Made by a program: the position numbers and the translations under genes. From Sipunculus nudus (Eukaryota > Annelida > Sipuncula > Golfingiida > Sipunculidae), in assembly GCA_026874595.1 (NCBI GenBank), contig CM049309.1, forward strand, positions 30,629,033 to 30,693,032: a stretch of DNA of 64,000 nucleotides, written 5' to 3'. Position 1 is the stretch's first letter, and each line of letters starts with the position of its first letter. Below are positions 1 through 12,800 of the stretch, in pieces. The notes under the pieces are model-generated. The model searched no databases. It saw only the letters and a program-made list of their open reading frames with translations, and was not told where the DNA came from.

Positions 1-600
1 GTCCAAAAATCAACTTGATTGAAGATCTTGGATAGTATTGTCATGTACCGGAAACAGGTGACGCCACCTTTATTCTTTTACTTGTTTTGTGCCGTTTAAT
101 ACCTTATCATTGCCACTTAACAGTACTGTGAGCATTATAAGTCAAAAACTAATGGACAGATTTCTTTCATATTAGGCATATACATAGATATGGGTTATGG
201 GATGATGTTTATTTAAATTGGGGTCATGACCGTTCCTATGAGAGTGGCCTAGACCTTGAATATTGCCATATATGGTGAAAATCACACAAAATCATTAATA
301 TCTCAATAAGGGATACATTGTTTGGTCCAAAAATCAACTTGACTGAAGATCTTGGATAGTGTTGTCATGTACCAAAAACTGATAGCGCCACCTGTTATTC
401 TTTTACTTGTTTTTGTGCCGTTTAATACCCCATCATTGCCACTTAACAGTACATTTATAACCTGTGAGCATTATAATTCAAAAACTAATGGACAGATTTC
501 TTTCATATGATGCATATACATAGACATGGGTTAGGGGATGATGTATATTAGAATTGGGGTCATGACCTTTTCTATGAGAGTGACCTTTTCTATGAGTGTG
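1..600. repeat. Tandem pair of a 324-bp dispersed repeat
   Basis: The sequence from 1 repeats from 325 (tccaaaaatcaacttga, then gaagatcttggatagt) with about 90% similarity. A diverged third relative lies at about 15893-16030, in an intron of the FRRS1-like gene. Each copy has a GGTGACGCCACCT-like motif and ends in CATGACC/CTATGAGAGTG. It does not code for protein. Confidence 0.7.
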
Positions 601-1429
601 GTCTGATATTAATTGTTGCTGAAGATGGGGGGCCTATTCTTAAAGGGGGGGGATTAATTGTCTGGGGATACTATGGCACCTGCGGTGCCAAAAAATATCT
701 AGTTAAAATTTGATACAAAAGCTCCAGTATCTGAATAACAAAGCATTGATTGCCGTGATTCTTTCCATGCATTTAGACTTGGACAGCCCTGACCAATTTT
801 TCCACTTTCCTTGTACAACATATATTTTGTAAGTGAACATTTCCACAAAAACCTCTCCAGACCCTGCGATGGTTTCATCTGTTGTAGCCCTGCCGAAATT
901 GTACGATAAACAAAATTGTAGGTTGTTTGTGACTTGGGCTTAACACAGTTGATCCAGTGTAATTCTGTTGATCCATTGTAACTTTGTTGATAAAGTGTAC
1001 TTCATGCATTATTCTTAAGTTAAAGAGAACATGTTTACCATTGTGTTATTGACAATTCATCTTATAGTTGGACTGGTTCAGCGTTCCTACTTCTCCATTA
1101 ATTCAGCTTGGTATTGTAATTCTTAATTCTCTCAGTAAACAGTCAAAATGGCCTTTCATTCTTCTTCGTCTCATAATGACTGGTGCTGGTGCATTTCATC
1201 AGCCATTATACAATTAAGATAAGCTTGAATTTACACAGGTGACACTCAGTTTTTTTTTTTATATTTAATATTACTCCAGCTTTTTTGCTTAAATGCAAAA
1301 TTGAGAAAAAAATCATTAATAGAGTTTTCATGAGCCAGTCTATCACGGGGCGTATTTTGGAATACCCAGTAACCACCATCCATCTGTCCATTAACTTTTA
1401 GTGTCGCCGCAATAACCTATCTGGGCTTA
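601..1429. other. Non-coding stretch, no gene seen
   Basis: AT-rich sequence with no convincing exon. A short duplication (ttgatccagtgtaa / ttgatccattgtaa, near 950-985) and a T-run at 1250 are all that stand out. Confidence 0.5.
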
Positions 1430-2075
1430 GATGAATTTTCACAAAACTCACCAATTGAATATCTTACCCAAGTTCAGTTATTGGCAAAATCCATGCATAT
1501 CTAACTAATGATAAGGTCAGAGGTCACTAGGCTACTTTGTGGTTTCGCTGCGATACCTTACAAGCAATATGATTGATTTTGAGAAAACTCAACAGAAATT
1601 TTAATCAATTAAATATCTTGCCATAGTTAAATTTCTAGCAAAATCCATGCAAATTTATTTAGGTCAGAGGTCATCGCACTTAAGAGTTACCGTGGTGAAT
1701 TAACAATTGTCCTATGGATTTTCATGAAACTCATTATACATATTTACCAATAGAGTTTCTCACCTCAGTTAAATTCTCAGCAAAGTTCATGCATATTCAC
1801 TGTGGTCAGAGATCACAAGGCTGCTTTTTAAAGGCAAATTTGTGGTGTCACCATGAAAACTTACAGGGAATATAATAGAATTTTATCAATATAATAGAAA
1901 TATTAATCAGTATAATTTCTCACCTAAGTTTTATTTCCAGCAAAATCCATGCATATTTAAATGAGATCAGAGGTCACTACACTTTGGTGGCACCACCCTA
2001 ACTTACCAAAAAGCTAATGGATTTTCATATAACTCATGATGAGTTTTAACCAGTACAGTTTCTCACCTGATTTTT
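1430..2075. repeat. Diverged tandem repeat, about 150 bp, four copies
   Basis: The block containing AAAATCCATGCATAT followed 15-25 bp later by GGTCAGAGGTCA recurs near 1480, 1630, 1780 and 1935, each preceded by a (T/A)ATATCTT or TTTCTCACC segment. Copies have drifted in length and sequence. No coding potential is seen. Confidence 0.55.
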
Positions 2076-3181
2076 AGCTCAGCTGACTATTAAGTCATCT
2101 GCGCTATAGTCGTGATCCATTGTCCATCGTCCGTCCGTCTGTAAATAGATGTGGCACGTTTTAAAACTGACCTAGGAATCCAAAATTTGGCATAATGTTA
2201 GATGTCCCTAAGATCTCTTACCAAGCCGAAAACTGGTACTTGTGACTTCTTTCCTGTGAGAAATTAAGGAAAAACCTCAATTTTTAGCTCAGCTGACTAT
2301 AAGTCATCTGAGCTATAGTCGTGGTCCATTGTCCGTCCGTCTGTCCGTCCGTCCGTCCGTCCGTCCGTCCGTAGATGTGGCACGTTTTAAAACCGTAAGA
2401 CCTAGGAATCCAAAATTCAACATAATGTTAGATGTCCCCAAGATCTCCTACCAAGCCGAAAACTGGGTCTTTGCGACTTCGTTCCTTTGAGAAATTAAGG
2501 AAAAACCTCAATTTTTTATTAAAATCCTATTTTCACACTTCAGGACTGCCTCATATCAAAACCACTCATCTATTTTTCCTCATTTTCACCATAAATATTC
2601 TTCTATATAGTTCCTATGTACATGCCAGAAATTAAGTCTGTTAAGTATAAATTCTTTAAGTTATGGGCCCAAACATAATGGACTTTGTAAAAAATCAGGA
2701 AAAATATTTTCTCACTTAACATGAAAAATTTTGAAACTAGAGTCTATTTTCCCAAGTATATAACTATGTTTAATTAAGATTCAATTGTTTACCCAAAATT
2801 AGATCTGAATTTTGTAAATTTTTTAAGTAATTAGCATAAAAATAAAATCAGTACCTTAAATTTTGCCCTACTTTGACCATGGCACGTTTTTTTCCTGTAA
2901 GTACCATTGATTTAATTTTCACAGCATGTAAACATAAATATTCAATTTGTTTAAATCTGAAATTTAGAAGTAAAAGCTTGAAAATTAAGCTAGTTATTGA
3001 TTTTTTTCTTGAGGCTCTATTGTAGTCATTTGCTTTGATTACAGATTACAGATGCAGGGTCCCACTCTAGGTCACTGGAAGTCAGCTATGCCAGGGTTTC
3101 TGATTTGTTACAGTCACTAGGGGAGATCCCCTGCTGTGACAGGTGTACAGTTATTCTCATATCACCACCCCAATCACCCTT

Positions 3182-3203
3182 CCCCCCCCCCCCCCCCCCC
3201 CCC
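3182..3203 (+). repeat. C22 homopolymer
   Basis: Twenty-two consecutive C residues lie in the first body copy of the composite repeat. The second copy has C16 at the related position 5587-5602. Lengths may be inaccurate in an assembly. Confidence 0.85.
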
Positions 3204-5586
3204 GCAAACCCAACCCACCAAGTGTTATGCAGTATTGTTATTGTTTTCACTGTATCTCCTTAATTGTAATGCTGTTTCCACTCTGATATGCAAAAACTTT
3301 CCTTGAAAAAGTAATTCAAGGTGTAATCCAGAAGATGCAATGTTGTGTAATGTAGCATTTTTAAAGAAATCATTTTTCTTTTAAATGATTTTACCGATCA
3401 TAATGGAACCCATCAGTATGCTTAAATTATGATAAAATATGAAGCACATTATGGATAAATAAAGACACAATTAAAAATTGTGAAATCTAAATCAAGTATT
3501 TTTTTTAGATATTTATTTTTTTGCAGATTTAAAAGATATATTTTTGTGATAAAAAATAAATAAACATTTGTATGCATGATGTGGTGTTATCTGACAAGAT
3601 TGAGATTTATGATGATGCAATTAAGAATTATGAATCAACTTTTATATTCAGATATATATGTTATATTGAAAATGTATAGAAATATAAACTTAAATTAAAA
3701 AAAAATTGATGTGATAAAAAAATGAGGATTTATTACAAACATTTGTTCATTATTTTCTTGCATCAGCAGAATTTGAGATCAGGCTTTGTTTGCCATGTTT
3801 TATGTTGTTAATTAGTTATATTTCAACTGTATACATTTTATAAAAAAAAACATATATTTAATAATATATATTATACAAAAAAAAGATTTGATTGAACAAA
3901 TGTGTAAACTACTGAAATGTCAATAGTTAATCAAAAAGCCAACTAATGATCATCATGGTAATTGTACAGATCATTTGTTCACAAACTGCACACATGCTTC
4001 AGTTTCAACATTAGGAAACACATGGTCAGGTCACAAAATATTATTTGCAACAATTTTTGCTCATCAATACAAACCAATCATATAAACCAACCATGGCCTT
4101 TATTACCTCTTCCTCTTACACTTTCTCTCCATTTGATATTATTTTAGATTTTTACCTTCAAGGTTAACGTCAGCTGAGCACAGTGACCCATAGGTCCCTT
4201 GTTCAATTAAAAACCTATTTTCACACTTTAGGACTGCCTAATATCAAAACCACTCATCTGTTTTTTCGTCATATTTACCATAAATGTTCCTCTATATAGT
4301 TCCTATGTACATGCCAGAAATTAGGTCTGTATTATTTAATTTAAAAAAGTTATGGGCTCAAACATATTGCACTTTGTAAAAAATCAGGAAAAATATTTGG
4401 TCACTTAACACAAAAAAGTGTTAAAGCTAGGGACTTTTTTTCAGTAATATAATTTTAATTAATCAAAATTTAATTGTATACCGAAATTAGATCAAAATTT
4501 TTTAAAAAGTTTTTAAATATTAGCAAAAATATAAAATTGGTACCTTAAATTTTGCCCAAATTTGACCATTGCACTTTTTTTTCTCGTAAGTATATTTAAT
4601 TTATTTTTCACAGCTGGGATACATGTGGATTTAATCTGTTGAATTCTCAAATTTAAAAGTAAAAGCTTAAAAATTATTCTTATTATTGAAGTTTTTCAGA
4701 TGCTCTAATGTATTTGCAATTTGTATATCCAAGACCCAAATCTTGCTCACTACACCTTATTAGTGATGCAGCACTGGCAGAACACCCCTGCTGTAAATAA
4801 CAAACACTTATTCTCATGGACCCTAACCTAATACCCCCACTCCCCCACCACCACCACCTTCACCAATTATATTGCAGTACATGGTTTGTTATTGTCAACT
4901 GTATTTCTTTAAATGTAAAGCTGTTTTTGATCCAATTTTTCTTGAAATATTAATTCAAGAAGTAATCCAAGAGGTGCCACGTTGTTCTGATGTAGCATTT
5001 TTAAGAAATTATTTCCTTTTAAATAATTAAACAAAATATAACACATCAGTAGGCATAATTTGATAATATATGAAACAAATCATGGATTAATAAAGGTGCA
5101 GTTAAAAGTTGTGAATTCTGGAGGGTTATTATAATCATATATTTATTGCTTTGCAAATTTAAAAAATATATTTTATAAAAAAAAAGAAGTATATCTGTGT
5201 GCATAATGTTATGTTACCTGACTAAATTAAGTATAAATGTTGATGCAATTTAGATTTGTGAATCAATTTAAATATTCAGATTTATATGATATACTGTAAA
5301 TATATAGTAAAATTAATAAACTTAAAAAAATGACTTAACAAAAGAAAAAAAGGATCTTATGCAAATATTTGTTCATTATATTCCTGTCTTAGTAGAATGG
5401 AAATCAAAGTTATTTGCTTTGTTTTCCATCTTTCTGCCTGTTTTTAAATATTGAAAAATAATTTCATATAAATTAAATTTTATCCTTTACGTTTATGCAG
5501 AGGTGCTGTAACTCCCACCAGTCCCTGTAAGCACCATTGAATTTAATTCAGTATTCTGTATTTATATCCAAAGGTATTGTAACTCT

Positions 5587-5602
5587 CCCCCCCCCCCCCC
5601 CC
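5587..5602 (+). repeat. C16 homopolymer
   Basis: Sixteen consecutive C residues near the right end of the second body copy of the composite repeat. Confidence 0.85.
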
Positions 5603-5735
5603 AGTCATTGAGCCCTAGTTCCTGAGCACTGAGGATAGTATTTTTATTGCAACTTCAGAAAATCTATTGTGATGCAGTTATAACTGTCACAATCAGCTGA
5701 GCGCCTTGACCCATGGGTCCCTTGTTTTAAACATG

Positions 5736-8261
5736 GTGAACCAAAATATGATACCATGGGATGAAAAAAAAACAATAAATGACATGGAAAGATAAATGTA
5801 AAAAAATCCATGCATATATTAATTTCATACGTTAAGAAGTTTATAAAAAAAAAAGTTGAAATTACTTTAACTTCCAGGATTTCTACATGACTTTCATTCT
5901 GATTGTATCACTTTTGTTGGACATGAGGTAATATTGTTCTAGTGTTAACAGATTTTTGGGGAGCTATGGGAGTTTGTCCTATGTCTCTGTGTTGGGGTGT
6001 GCAACATCTGGAGGGAACATTCATTGTATATAAACGTCTTAATGAACACTCTTTGAAAAAGGATATGAATCTATTGTTGCTGACTGCATGTTATAAATAT
6101 TATGTAAATTATCATCTAATCATCATTATAAAACTGTTCTATAAGTCAAGGTGTAATATATGTCCTGCATGGGGGGCTTGTAGTCATCATGGATGTTCAT
6201 GTTCTGTGGGAAAGATTAACCAATGAGATGAAGAATTCTGTCTGCTCAGGGAAACAAAACCAAATGTGCGTAAGTCTGATTCTTCAAATAGACAATCCTT
6301 AACTGACTCTGAATTTTAAATCGAAATTACTAAAAAATTTTTAGATAAGTTTTTAGATAAATAATACTTTGCAGCATCAAGAAATATGATGATGTTACTT
6401 CAGGAAATCACTAATCAAAGGTTTTCTGGTTATCTGAGTAGTCTACATTGATGGATCCCAAACCCCTTCACTCTGGATGGCTCAAGTTGTCCAATCACAC
6501 GGCATGGAGCAGCATGTTTATGCAAGTGCAAGTGTTTTGGACGATGTGTTAGAGCATTGGTATGAGAGGCTGTATTTTACTTGGTCGTTAAAAAATGGCA
6601 GGGTATTCATATTTTATTCACAGGAGCTAGTAGAAAGTGAGAAATCAGTGAATCCATATGAGAATATGATGGAGAAATATTACGAAGGCTGGCCGATAAA
6701 TGTAGAGGAGTGGGACAAGCAGGCTGAACAAATATTGGTCCGCAAACCTCGAGCAGTGGATGTGAGTAAACGCTGCATGCTGGTGCATGGGATGGAGTGG
6801 AGACCTGCTTGACTAAGACATCTCAGTCTCAGATTGAGATGTTTGTTAATGGTTTCTGTTTTATGATGGTTACTCTGCGTAGATTGTGTATGTACATACA
6901 CGGGCTTCTTCCTTAGGAGGTATGATGTTCAGGGTCAGGTTAATACAGTGAGATTTTAACGTAGATAACACTGATTGACAAGATTTTACCTGGACATGGT
7001 GTTATTGCCTGTTTTAGAACTGTTTGGTGCTTGTATAACAACTAATCATAACCCATAGTCAGAATACATCTAAAACATCTATTCATAAAATTGCTCTGTC
7101 TAGAATTAACCAGATTCACGGAACATGTTAATTAACTTCCCAATTTCCTTCTTTATTAGCTCTGCTGACTAAAAGTCATCTGAGAGATGTAGTGATCACA
7201 CTTTGTCCATCGGGTTACAGGTATCAGTCTGATAATTTGCAGGGCATAAATGGTATAATCATTTGAACTAGGATGTTAAAACTTATTAATATACAGACAT
7301 TTTCTGGTAATCTCTTCTCCAAATTAGGTCATTTATGACCTATGTTAAGTGCTATGGCCTTAAGTAGTGTGTACTCAGTGAGAATATAAGAAATAACAGG
7401 CATAATGCGAGAGCAAAAGGCAAGCACCAATAGCCAAATCAAAGAGCTTTCTCATGTAGGTGGGAGATTTCTTATAAAGATTACAATTCGACCCAGTACA
7501 GTTACCTTTATATTATGATACCACCATCTTGCACCCACCTGCAGTGACAAAGCAACATGGTTGTATCAGAGGAGAAAAAGTTTAAGTAAAGACACTTTAA
7601 AAGTCATCAGTTAGAAACATTGGTCAATGATAGTGGAATGGTCATGTACTTGGCTGGGGTATATATTTGTCATCTTTATGTACAGTATAGCTTCATGAAC
7701 TTGTAAATAGAACTGATAGATTTAACATTTAGTGTAACCAAAATTAGATTGATCACTAACCAATGCACTTGTTTGCATGTGTGTGTGGGAGTTTTTTTGT
7801 TTTTTTGTTTTTGCCATGTTTGGTTTTCTGCTTATGGTTTATTTGAACAAATGAACAAAATAATCTTAACCAAAACTTGTTTTTTTGGGGGGGGGTTTAG
7901 TGCTACATAGCTCATATAGCTCATATAGATTATCGTGATTCCTGGGCCAAAGTATCATCATATTAGAGACCAGGAACATGGATGGTTGAATCTGCACTCC
8001 AACAGTGAACTTATATGCGACCACTCAAATGAGAGTTTCCTTCCTCAGACACCAGAATGTGCTGTCAGTAAATAACCAAGGACTGTACCACTTAAGAGAT
8101 GACAAAACTGTGTTCGTGTACAATAGTTAATGATGGATTATCCAGATGAGGTGATTTACTTCCACCAGATTCCTAAATGAACCCCTGCCTTTAGCAATTT
8201 TGATCAGATATAAAAGAATACTGACCATAGATATCACTGAATAGGCTCAGACACCAGATTG
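5736..8261. other. Repeat-poor stretch upstream of first visible exon
   Basis: Probably intron or 5' flank of the FRRS1-like gene. It holds the open frame at 6477-6812, a left-end fragment of the AGCTCAGCTGA repeat near 7158-7210, and a G10 run near 7890. I see no exon that splices credibly to 9679. Confidence 0.4.
6477..6812 (+). other. Unrecognised 111-codon open reading frame
   Basis: An ATG-to-stop frame of 111 codons in otherwise stop-rich DNA. The peptide is acidic, tryptophan-rich (five W), hydrophilic and without a signal peptide or membrane helix. It includes MEKYYEGWPINVEEWDKQAE. I recognise no family. It may be a fragment of an old mobile-element or gene copy, or chance. It does not look like part of the neighbouring reductase. 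Confidence 0.2.
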
Positions 8262-9650
8262 TATGTGTGCTTGTGTTAGGGTTTACTTTGATGGGTTGAT
8301 CAGTATGTGTGAGGGTTTACTTTGATTGGTTGATCTGTATGTGTAAGGATTTTCTCTGGTTGGTTGATCTGTATGTTTGAGGGTTCACTCTGGTTGGTTG
8401 ATCTGTATGTTTGAGGGTTCACTCTGATTGGTTGATCTGTACATGTGAGGATTTTCTCTGATTGGTTGATCTGTATGTTTGAGGGTTCACTCTGGTTGGT
8501 TGATCTGTATGTGTGAGGGTTCACTCTGATTGGTTGATCTGTACATGTGAGGATTTTCTCTGGTTGGTTGATTTGTATGTGTGAGGGTTCACTCTGGTTG
8601 GTTGATCTGTATGTTTGAGGGTTCACTCTGATTGGTTGATCTGTACATGTGAGGATTTTCTCTGGTTGGTTGATCTGTATGTGTGAGGGTTCACTCTGGT
8701 TGGTTGATCTGTATGTTTGAGGGTTCACTCAGATTGGTTGATCTGTACATGTGAGGATTTTCTGTGGTTGGTTGATCTGTATGTTTGAGGTTTCACTCTG
8801 GTTGGTTGATCTGTATGTTTGAGGGTTTACTCAGATTGGTTGATCTGTACATGTGAGGATTTTCTCTGGTTGGTTGATCTGTAATAATGTGTGAGGGTTC
8901 ACTCTGATTGGTTGATCTGTATGTGTGAGGGTTCACTCTGGTTGGTTGATCTGTATGTGTGAGGGTTCACTCTGGTTGGTTGATCTGTATGTTTGAGGGT
9001 TCACTCTGATTGGTTGATCTGTACATGTGAGGATTTTCTCTGGTTGGTTGATCTGTATGTGTGAGGGTTCACTCTGGTTGGTTGATCTGTATGTGTGAGG
9101 GTTCACTCTGGTTGGTTGATCTGTATGTGTGAGGGTTCACTCTGATTGGTTGATCTGTACCTGTGAGGGTTCACTCTGATTGGTTGATCTGTATGTGTGA
9201 GGGTTTACTCTGATTGGTTGATCCATATGTGTGAGGGTTCACTCTGATTGGTTGATCTGTATGTGTGAGGGTTCACTCTGGTTGGTTGATCTGTATGTGT
9301 GAGGGTTCACTCTGGATGGTTGATCTGTATGTTTGAGGGTTCACTCTGATTGGTTGATCTGTACATGTGAGGATTTTCTGTGGTTGGTTGATCTGTATGT
9401 GTGAGGGTTCACTCTGGTTGGTTGATCTGTATGTGTGAGGGTTCACTCTGGTTGGTTGATCTGTATGTGTGAGGGTTCACTCTGATTGGTTGATCTGTAT
9501 GTGTGAGGGTTTACTCTGATCGGTTGATCTGTATGTGTGAGGGTTCACTCTGATTGGTTGATCTGTATGTTTGAGGGTTCACTCTGATTGGTTTATCTGT
9601 ATGTTTGAGGGTTCACTCAGGTTTGTTGATCTAACTCATGCTGGTTAATC
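8262..9650. repeat. 34-bp minisatellite ending at exon A acceptor, about 40 copies
   Basis: The unit is about GGTTGATCTGTATGTGTGAG plus GGTTCACTCTGGTT (34 bp). Three-unit patterns of 102 bp also recur (TGTACATGTGAGGATTTTCTC variants every third unit). The array runs to within about 30 bp of exon A, and the acceptor region GCTGGTTGATCTTTATC plus TTATTTCAG looks like a modified unit (shared CTGGTTGATCT). Confidence 0.9.
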
Positions 9651-9678
9651 GGGCTGGTTGATCTTTATCTTATTTCAG

Positions 9679-9876
9679 ACACAGAGTGCCCTTGCTGCGG
9701 TTGACTTGTCAGGCTGTGGCAGCACCAAGGGCTGCTACCGTTACCCTGATGGCTGTGGATCTCAATCCTGTGAGATGATCGTGACTTGGTGGGAAGGAAG
9801 TGACTATGTTGACTTTGAACTTCAGGGGAGCACTTCAGGTTGGATAGCTGTCGGCTTCTCCCAGGATACCTCCATG
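9679..9876 (+). CDS. frrs1: Exon A: N-terminal half of DOMON domain
   Basis: This exon has 198 nt (66 codons) and is phase 0 at both ends. The acceptor is ttatttcag at 9670-9678 and the donor gtaaga starts at 9877. The translation begins TQSALAAVDLSGCGSTKG and has paired cysteines and GWIAVGFSQDTSM, typical of FRRS1-type DOMON domains. An ATG at 9658 lies in frame, but it sits inside the polypyrimidine tract, so I treat this as an internal exon and not a start. A 34-bp tandem array ends directly upstream. Confidence 0.88.
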
Positions 9877-12800
9877 GTAAGATCACAGACAGGTAATCTA
9901 ATACTCACACCAACTAGTGATCTCATGTGGAGCTGTTATTGCGGTTATAATCACAAGAACCATTATGAATAAAAGTACACTTTTTTGTTGGTAAAAAATG
10001 CCTGTGTAATTAAAATAATCTAAGGGATATTTATATCCCTCAAGACAAAACATGAAAATGTGAATCCAAGCTTGAGATATCTAGACATGTTTACCCCCTC
10101 TGCATTAGGCACATATGATTATGGTATTACTGGAACCAGATTATCCTGGCCATTCATTATTTTGAGTCCCCCGCTGTAGGAGGGAGGACAACCAAAATGG
10201 TCTGTGTCTGTCCTTCTGTCTGTCAGTCCCACCCCATTCTTTTACAACATAGGAATAACATGCCCAAAGATAATTTGTAAATTGATGAGCAACAGGTTAG
10301 ACAAACGTTTATTTCCAAGCCTACTTTGTACTTGCCACATATTTTACCAATGTAATTGTATCCAGCAAAACAGAGTTTTGCGGATACTGTTTTCAGCGGC
10401 TGCCACCGCCGCGTAGGTGTCCGGAGAACTCCTCTGTAACAGCTGGGCGGAATTTTACAAAACCCAGGATTATGTTTGGGTCACATGTGAACTGCTGCAG
10501 CCTGATTTTGTTTTGACCTCTGACCTTTCCTTTCTCCAGTGCGTCCATCTGCACTCTATTTTGACACATTAACCCACATATCTCGGGAAACATTTGACTG
10601 ATCCGGAAAAATATTTTGCACAAATGTAGCCCTTGGATAGCTTTACAACATACATCAAAAATGGTGACGCCACCTGCAACCATTTTTGCACAGCATCCAT
10701 CTGTTCATCCGCCTTGGGATTAAATCACTCATATCTCTGCATTAGTTGGACTTATCCACCTGAAATTTTGCATGTGTATACATCCTTGACAGCTTTCTTG
10801 ATTTTATGACAGGTGGCACCACCATTCACAATTAAGCTGCAGACATCAAAGCTCATATCTCGGGAACCATTTGACCGATTTGGCCAAAATTTTGAATGTG
10901 TATAGATCTCACATAGCTCTTTATCATACGCAAAACTGGTGGCACCACCTACAACCATTTTTGCACAGCCTCCGTCTGTTTGTCTGCCGTGGGATAAAAT
11001 CACATATCTCAGCGATGGTTTGACATATCTGCCTAAAATTTAGCAGGTTTATACATTCTGGACAGCTTTCTTGATTTTATGACAGGTGGCGCCACCTACA
11101 TTCAAGTTTATGCTGCAGACATCCAAGCTCATATCTTGGGAACCATTTGACCAATTGGGCCAAAATTTAGCATGTGTATGGATCTCGCATAGCTCTTTAT
11201 CATACGCAAAACTGGTGGCACCACCTGCAACCATTTTTGCACAGCCTCCGTCTGTTTGTCTGCCGTGGGATAAAATCACTTATAACTCAGCGATGGTTTG
11301 ACATATCTGCCTAAAATTTTGCAGGTTTATACATTCTGGACAGCTTTCTTGATTTTATGACAGGTGGCGCCACCTACATTCAAGTTTATGCTGCAGACAT
11401 CCAAGCTCATATCTTGGGAACCATTTGACCAATTGGGCCAAAATTTAGCATGTGTATGGATCTCGCATAGCTCTTTATCATACGCAAAACTGGTGGCACC
11501 ACCTGCAACCATTTTTGCACAGTGTCCGTCTGTTTGTCTGCTGTGGGATAAAATCACTCATATCTCTGCAATGGTCTGACTTATCTGCCTAAAATTTTGC
11601 AGGTTTATACATCTTGCATAGTTCTCTTGATTTTATGACAGGTGGCACCACCTACATTCACATTTACCCTGCAGACATCATATCTCGGGAATCGTTTGGC
11701 CAATTGGGCCAAATTTTTGCACATGTATAGATCTCACATAGCTCTTTATCATATGCAAAACTGGTGGAGCCACCTGCAACCATTTTTGCACAGCGTCTGT
11801 CTGTTTGTCTGCTGTGGGATAAAATCTCTCATATCTCGGCAGTGGTTTGACTTTTTGCATTTGTATACAATTTTGATAGCTTTCTGGATTTTGTGGTAGG
11901 TGGCACAATCTACATACACATTTCGGCTACAGACATCCATGCTTATATGCAACACACCTCACTCTATTTCCCCTTGTTACAATCCATGCCTCACTTTACC
12001 CGTCCTACTCTGATTTTTGCGGATACACGTAGTCGCTTGTCGACTACCCCTATTCTAGTTAAATAATGTTTGTTGATGCTCTCATCTGAACCAAACTTTG
12101 TGATGTCTGACTATCTGAATCAGGGTAACAAACTGCTTTCTGTCTTGATTCACAATCAAAGTTAACATCAGGTGGGGTTGCAAGTGCCCCATCAAAAAAT
12201 AAAGTGAAATATCTCAGGATATTTGAAAATATCTGAAATGAACCCCTTTAGGACACACTTTACATCAGTCTAGACAGCTAAAGACCAAAAGACATGCATA
12301 TCCTAAAAGTTGCCATAGAGGTGATGCTTGAAGAAAGTCAAGTGCAAAAAAAATAAATAAATTATAATATAGATGTGCTCTTGTATAGTTAAATAATACT
12401 TAATATTTGAAATTTTAGTCACAGTTGAAATCTGGGAAATGTGACTTGCAATATTTCTTTGATCATCATGAAATATTTTGTGGAATAAAGATCTGATCAT
12501 ACAGGTTGGTGACAGGTGTATCTATCTGTATCCACAGGGTGCAGACAGTGTGATTGAATGTGTGTTTGATGGAAAAACGGTGCAAGTGAGGCAGTCCTAC
12601 AACCTGGCTGACACAAAGAGTAATGCTGTGTTGAACAATGTAAGTACAGAGATGCAAAACAACACATTACATTCCCATTACAAAACAGCACATTATGTAT
12701 GACATGTGGGCCTTCATGTTACTAAACAACACATAATGTCTGACATATAGGCCTTCACATTACTAAACAACACATAATGTGTCACATGTATGCTTTCACA

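Larger units (their letters stand above)
2083..5735. repeat. Composite dispersed repeat with AGCTCAGCTGA / TCAGCTGAGC ends, tandemly duplicated
   Basis: A left-end module (TTTTTAGCTCAGCTGACTAT, then TCATCTG and a GTCCGTCC run) occurs at 2083 and again at 2281. The following body (from about 2518) recurs from about 4204. Both body copies end with a TCAGCTGAGC...TGACCCAT(A/G)GGTCCCTTGTT module, near 4170-4202 and 5692-5726. Left-end relatives also occur at about 7158 and 61200, and a right-end relative at about 48973. I infer an old non-autonomous element with inverted ends and an internally duplicated body. There is no protein in it. Confidence 0.6.

Noticed and set aside
8300-8728. 142-codon - strand frame
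   Set aside because: Generated by the 102-bp (3 x 34) period of the minisatellite.
9658-9972. ATG at 9658 as translation start of the reductase
   Set aside because: It lies in the polypyrimidine/acceptor region just before a clear CAG junction, and the peptide it adds (MIFILFQ) is intron sequence; the frame also reads past a clear donor at 9877.
10393-11955. Short frames of 68-96 codons on both strands of the 278-bp array
   Set aside because: They repeat with the array period and have no recognisable domain.
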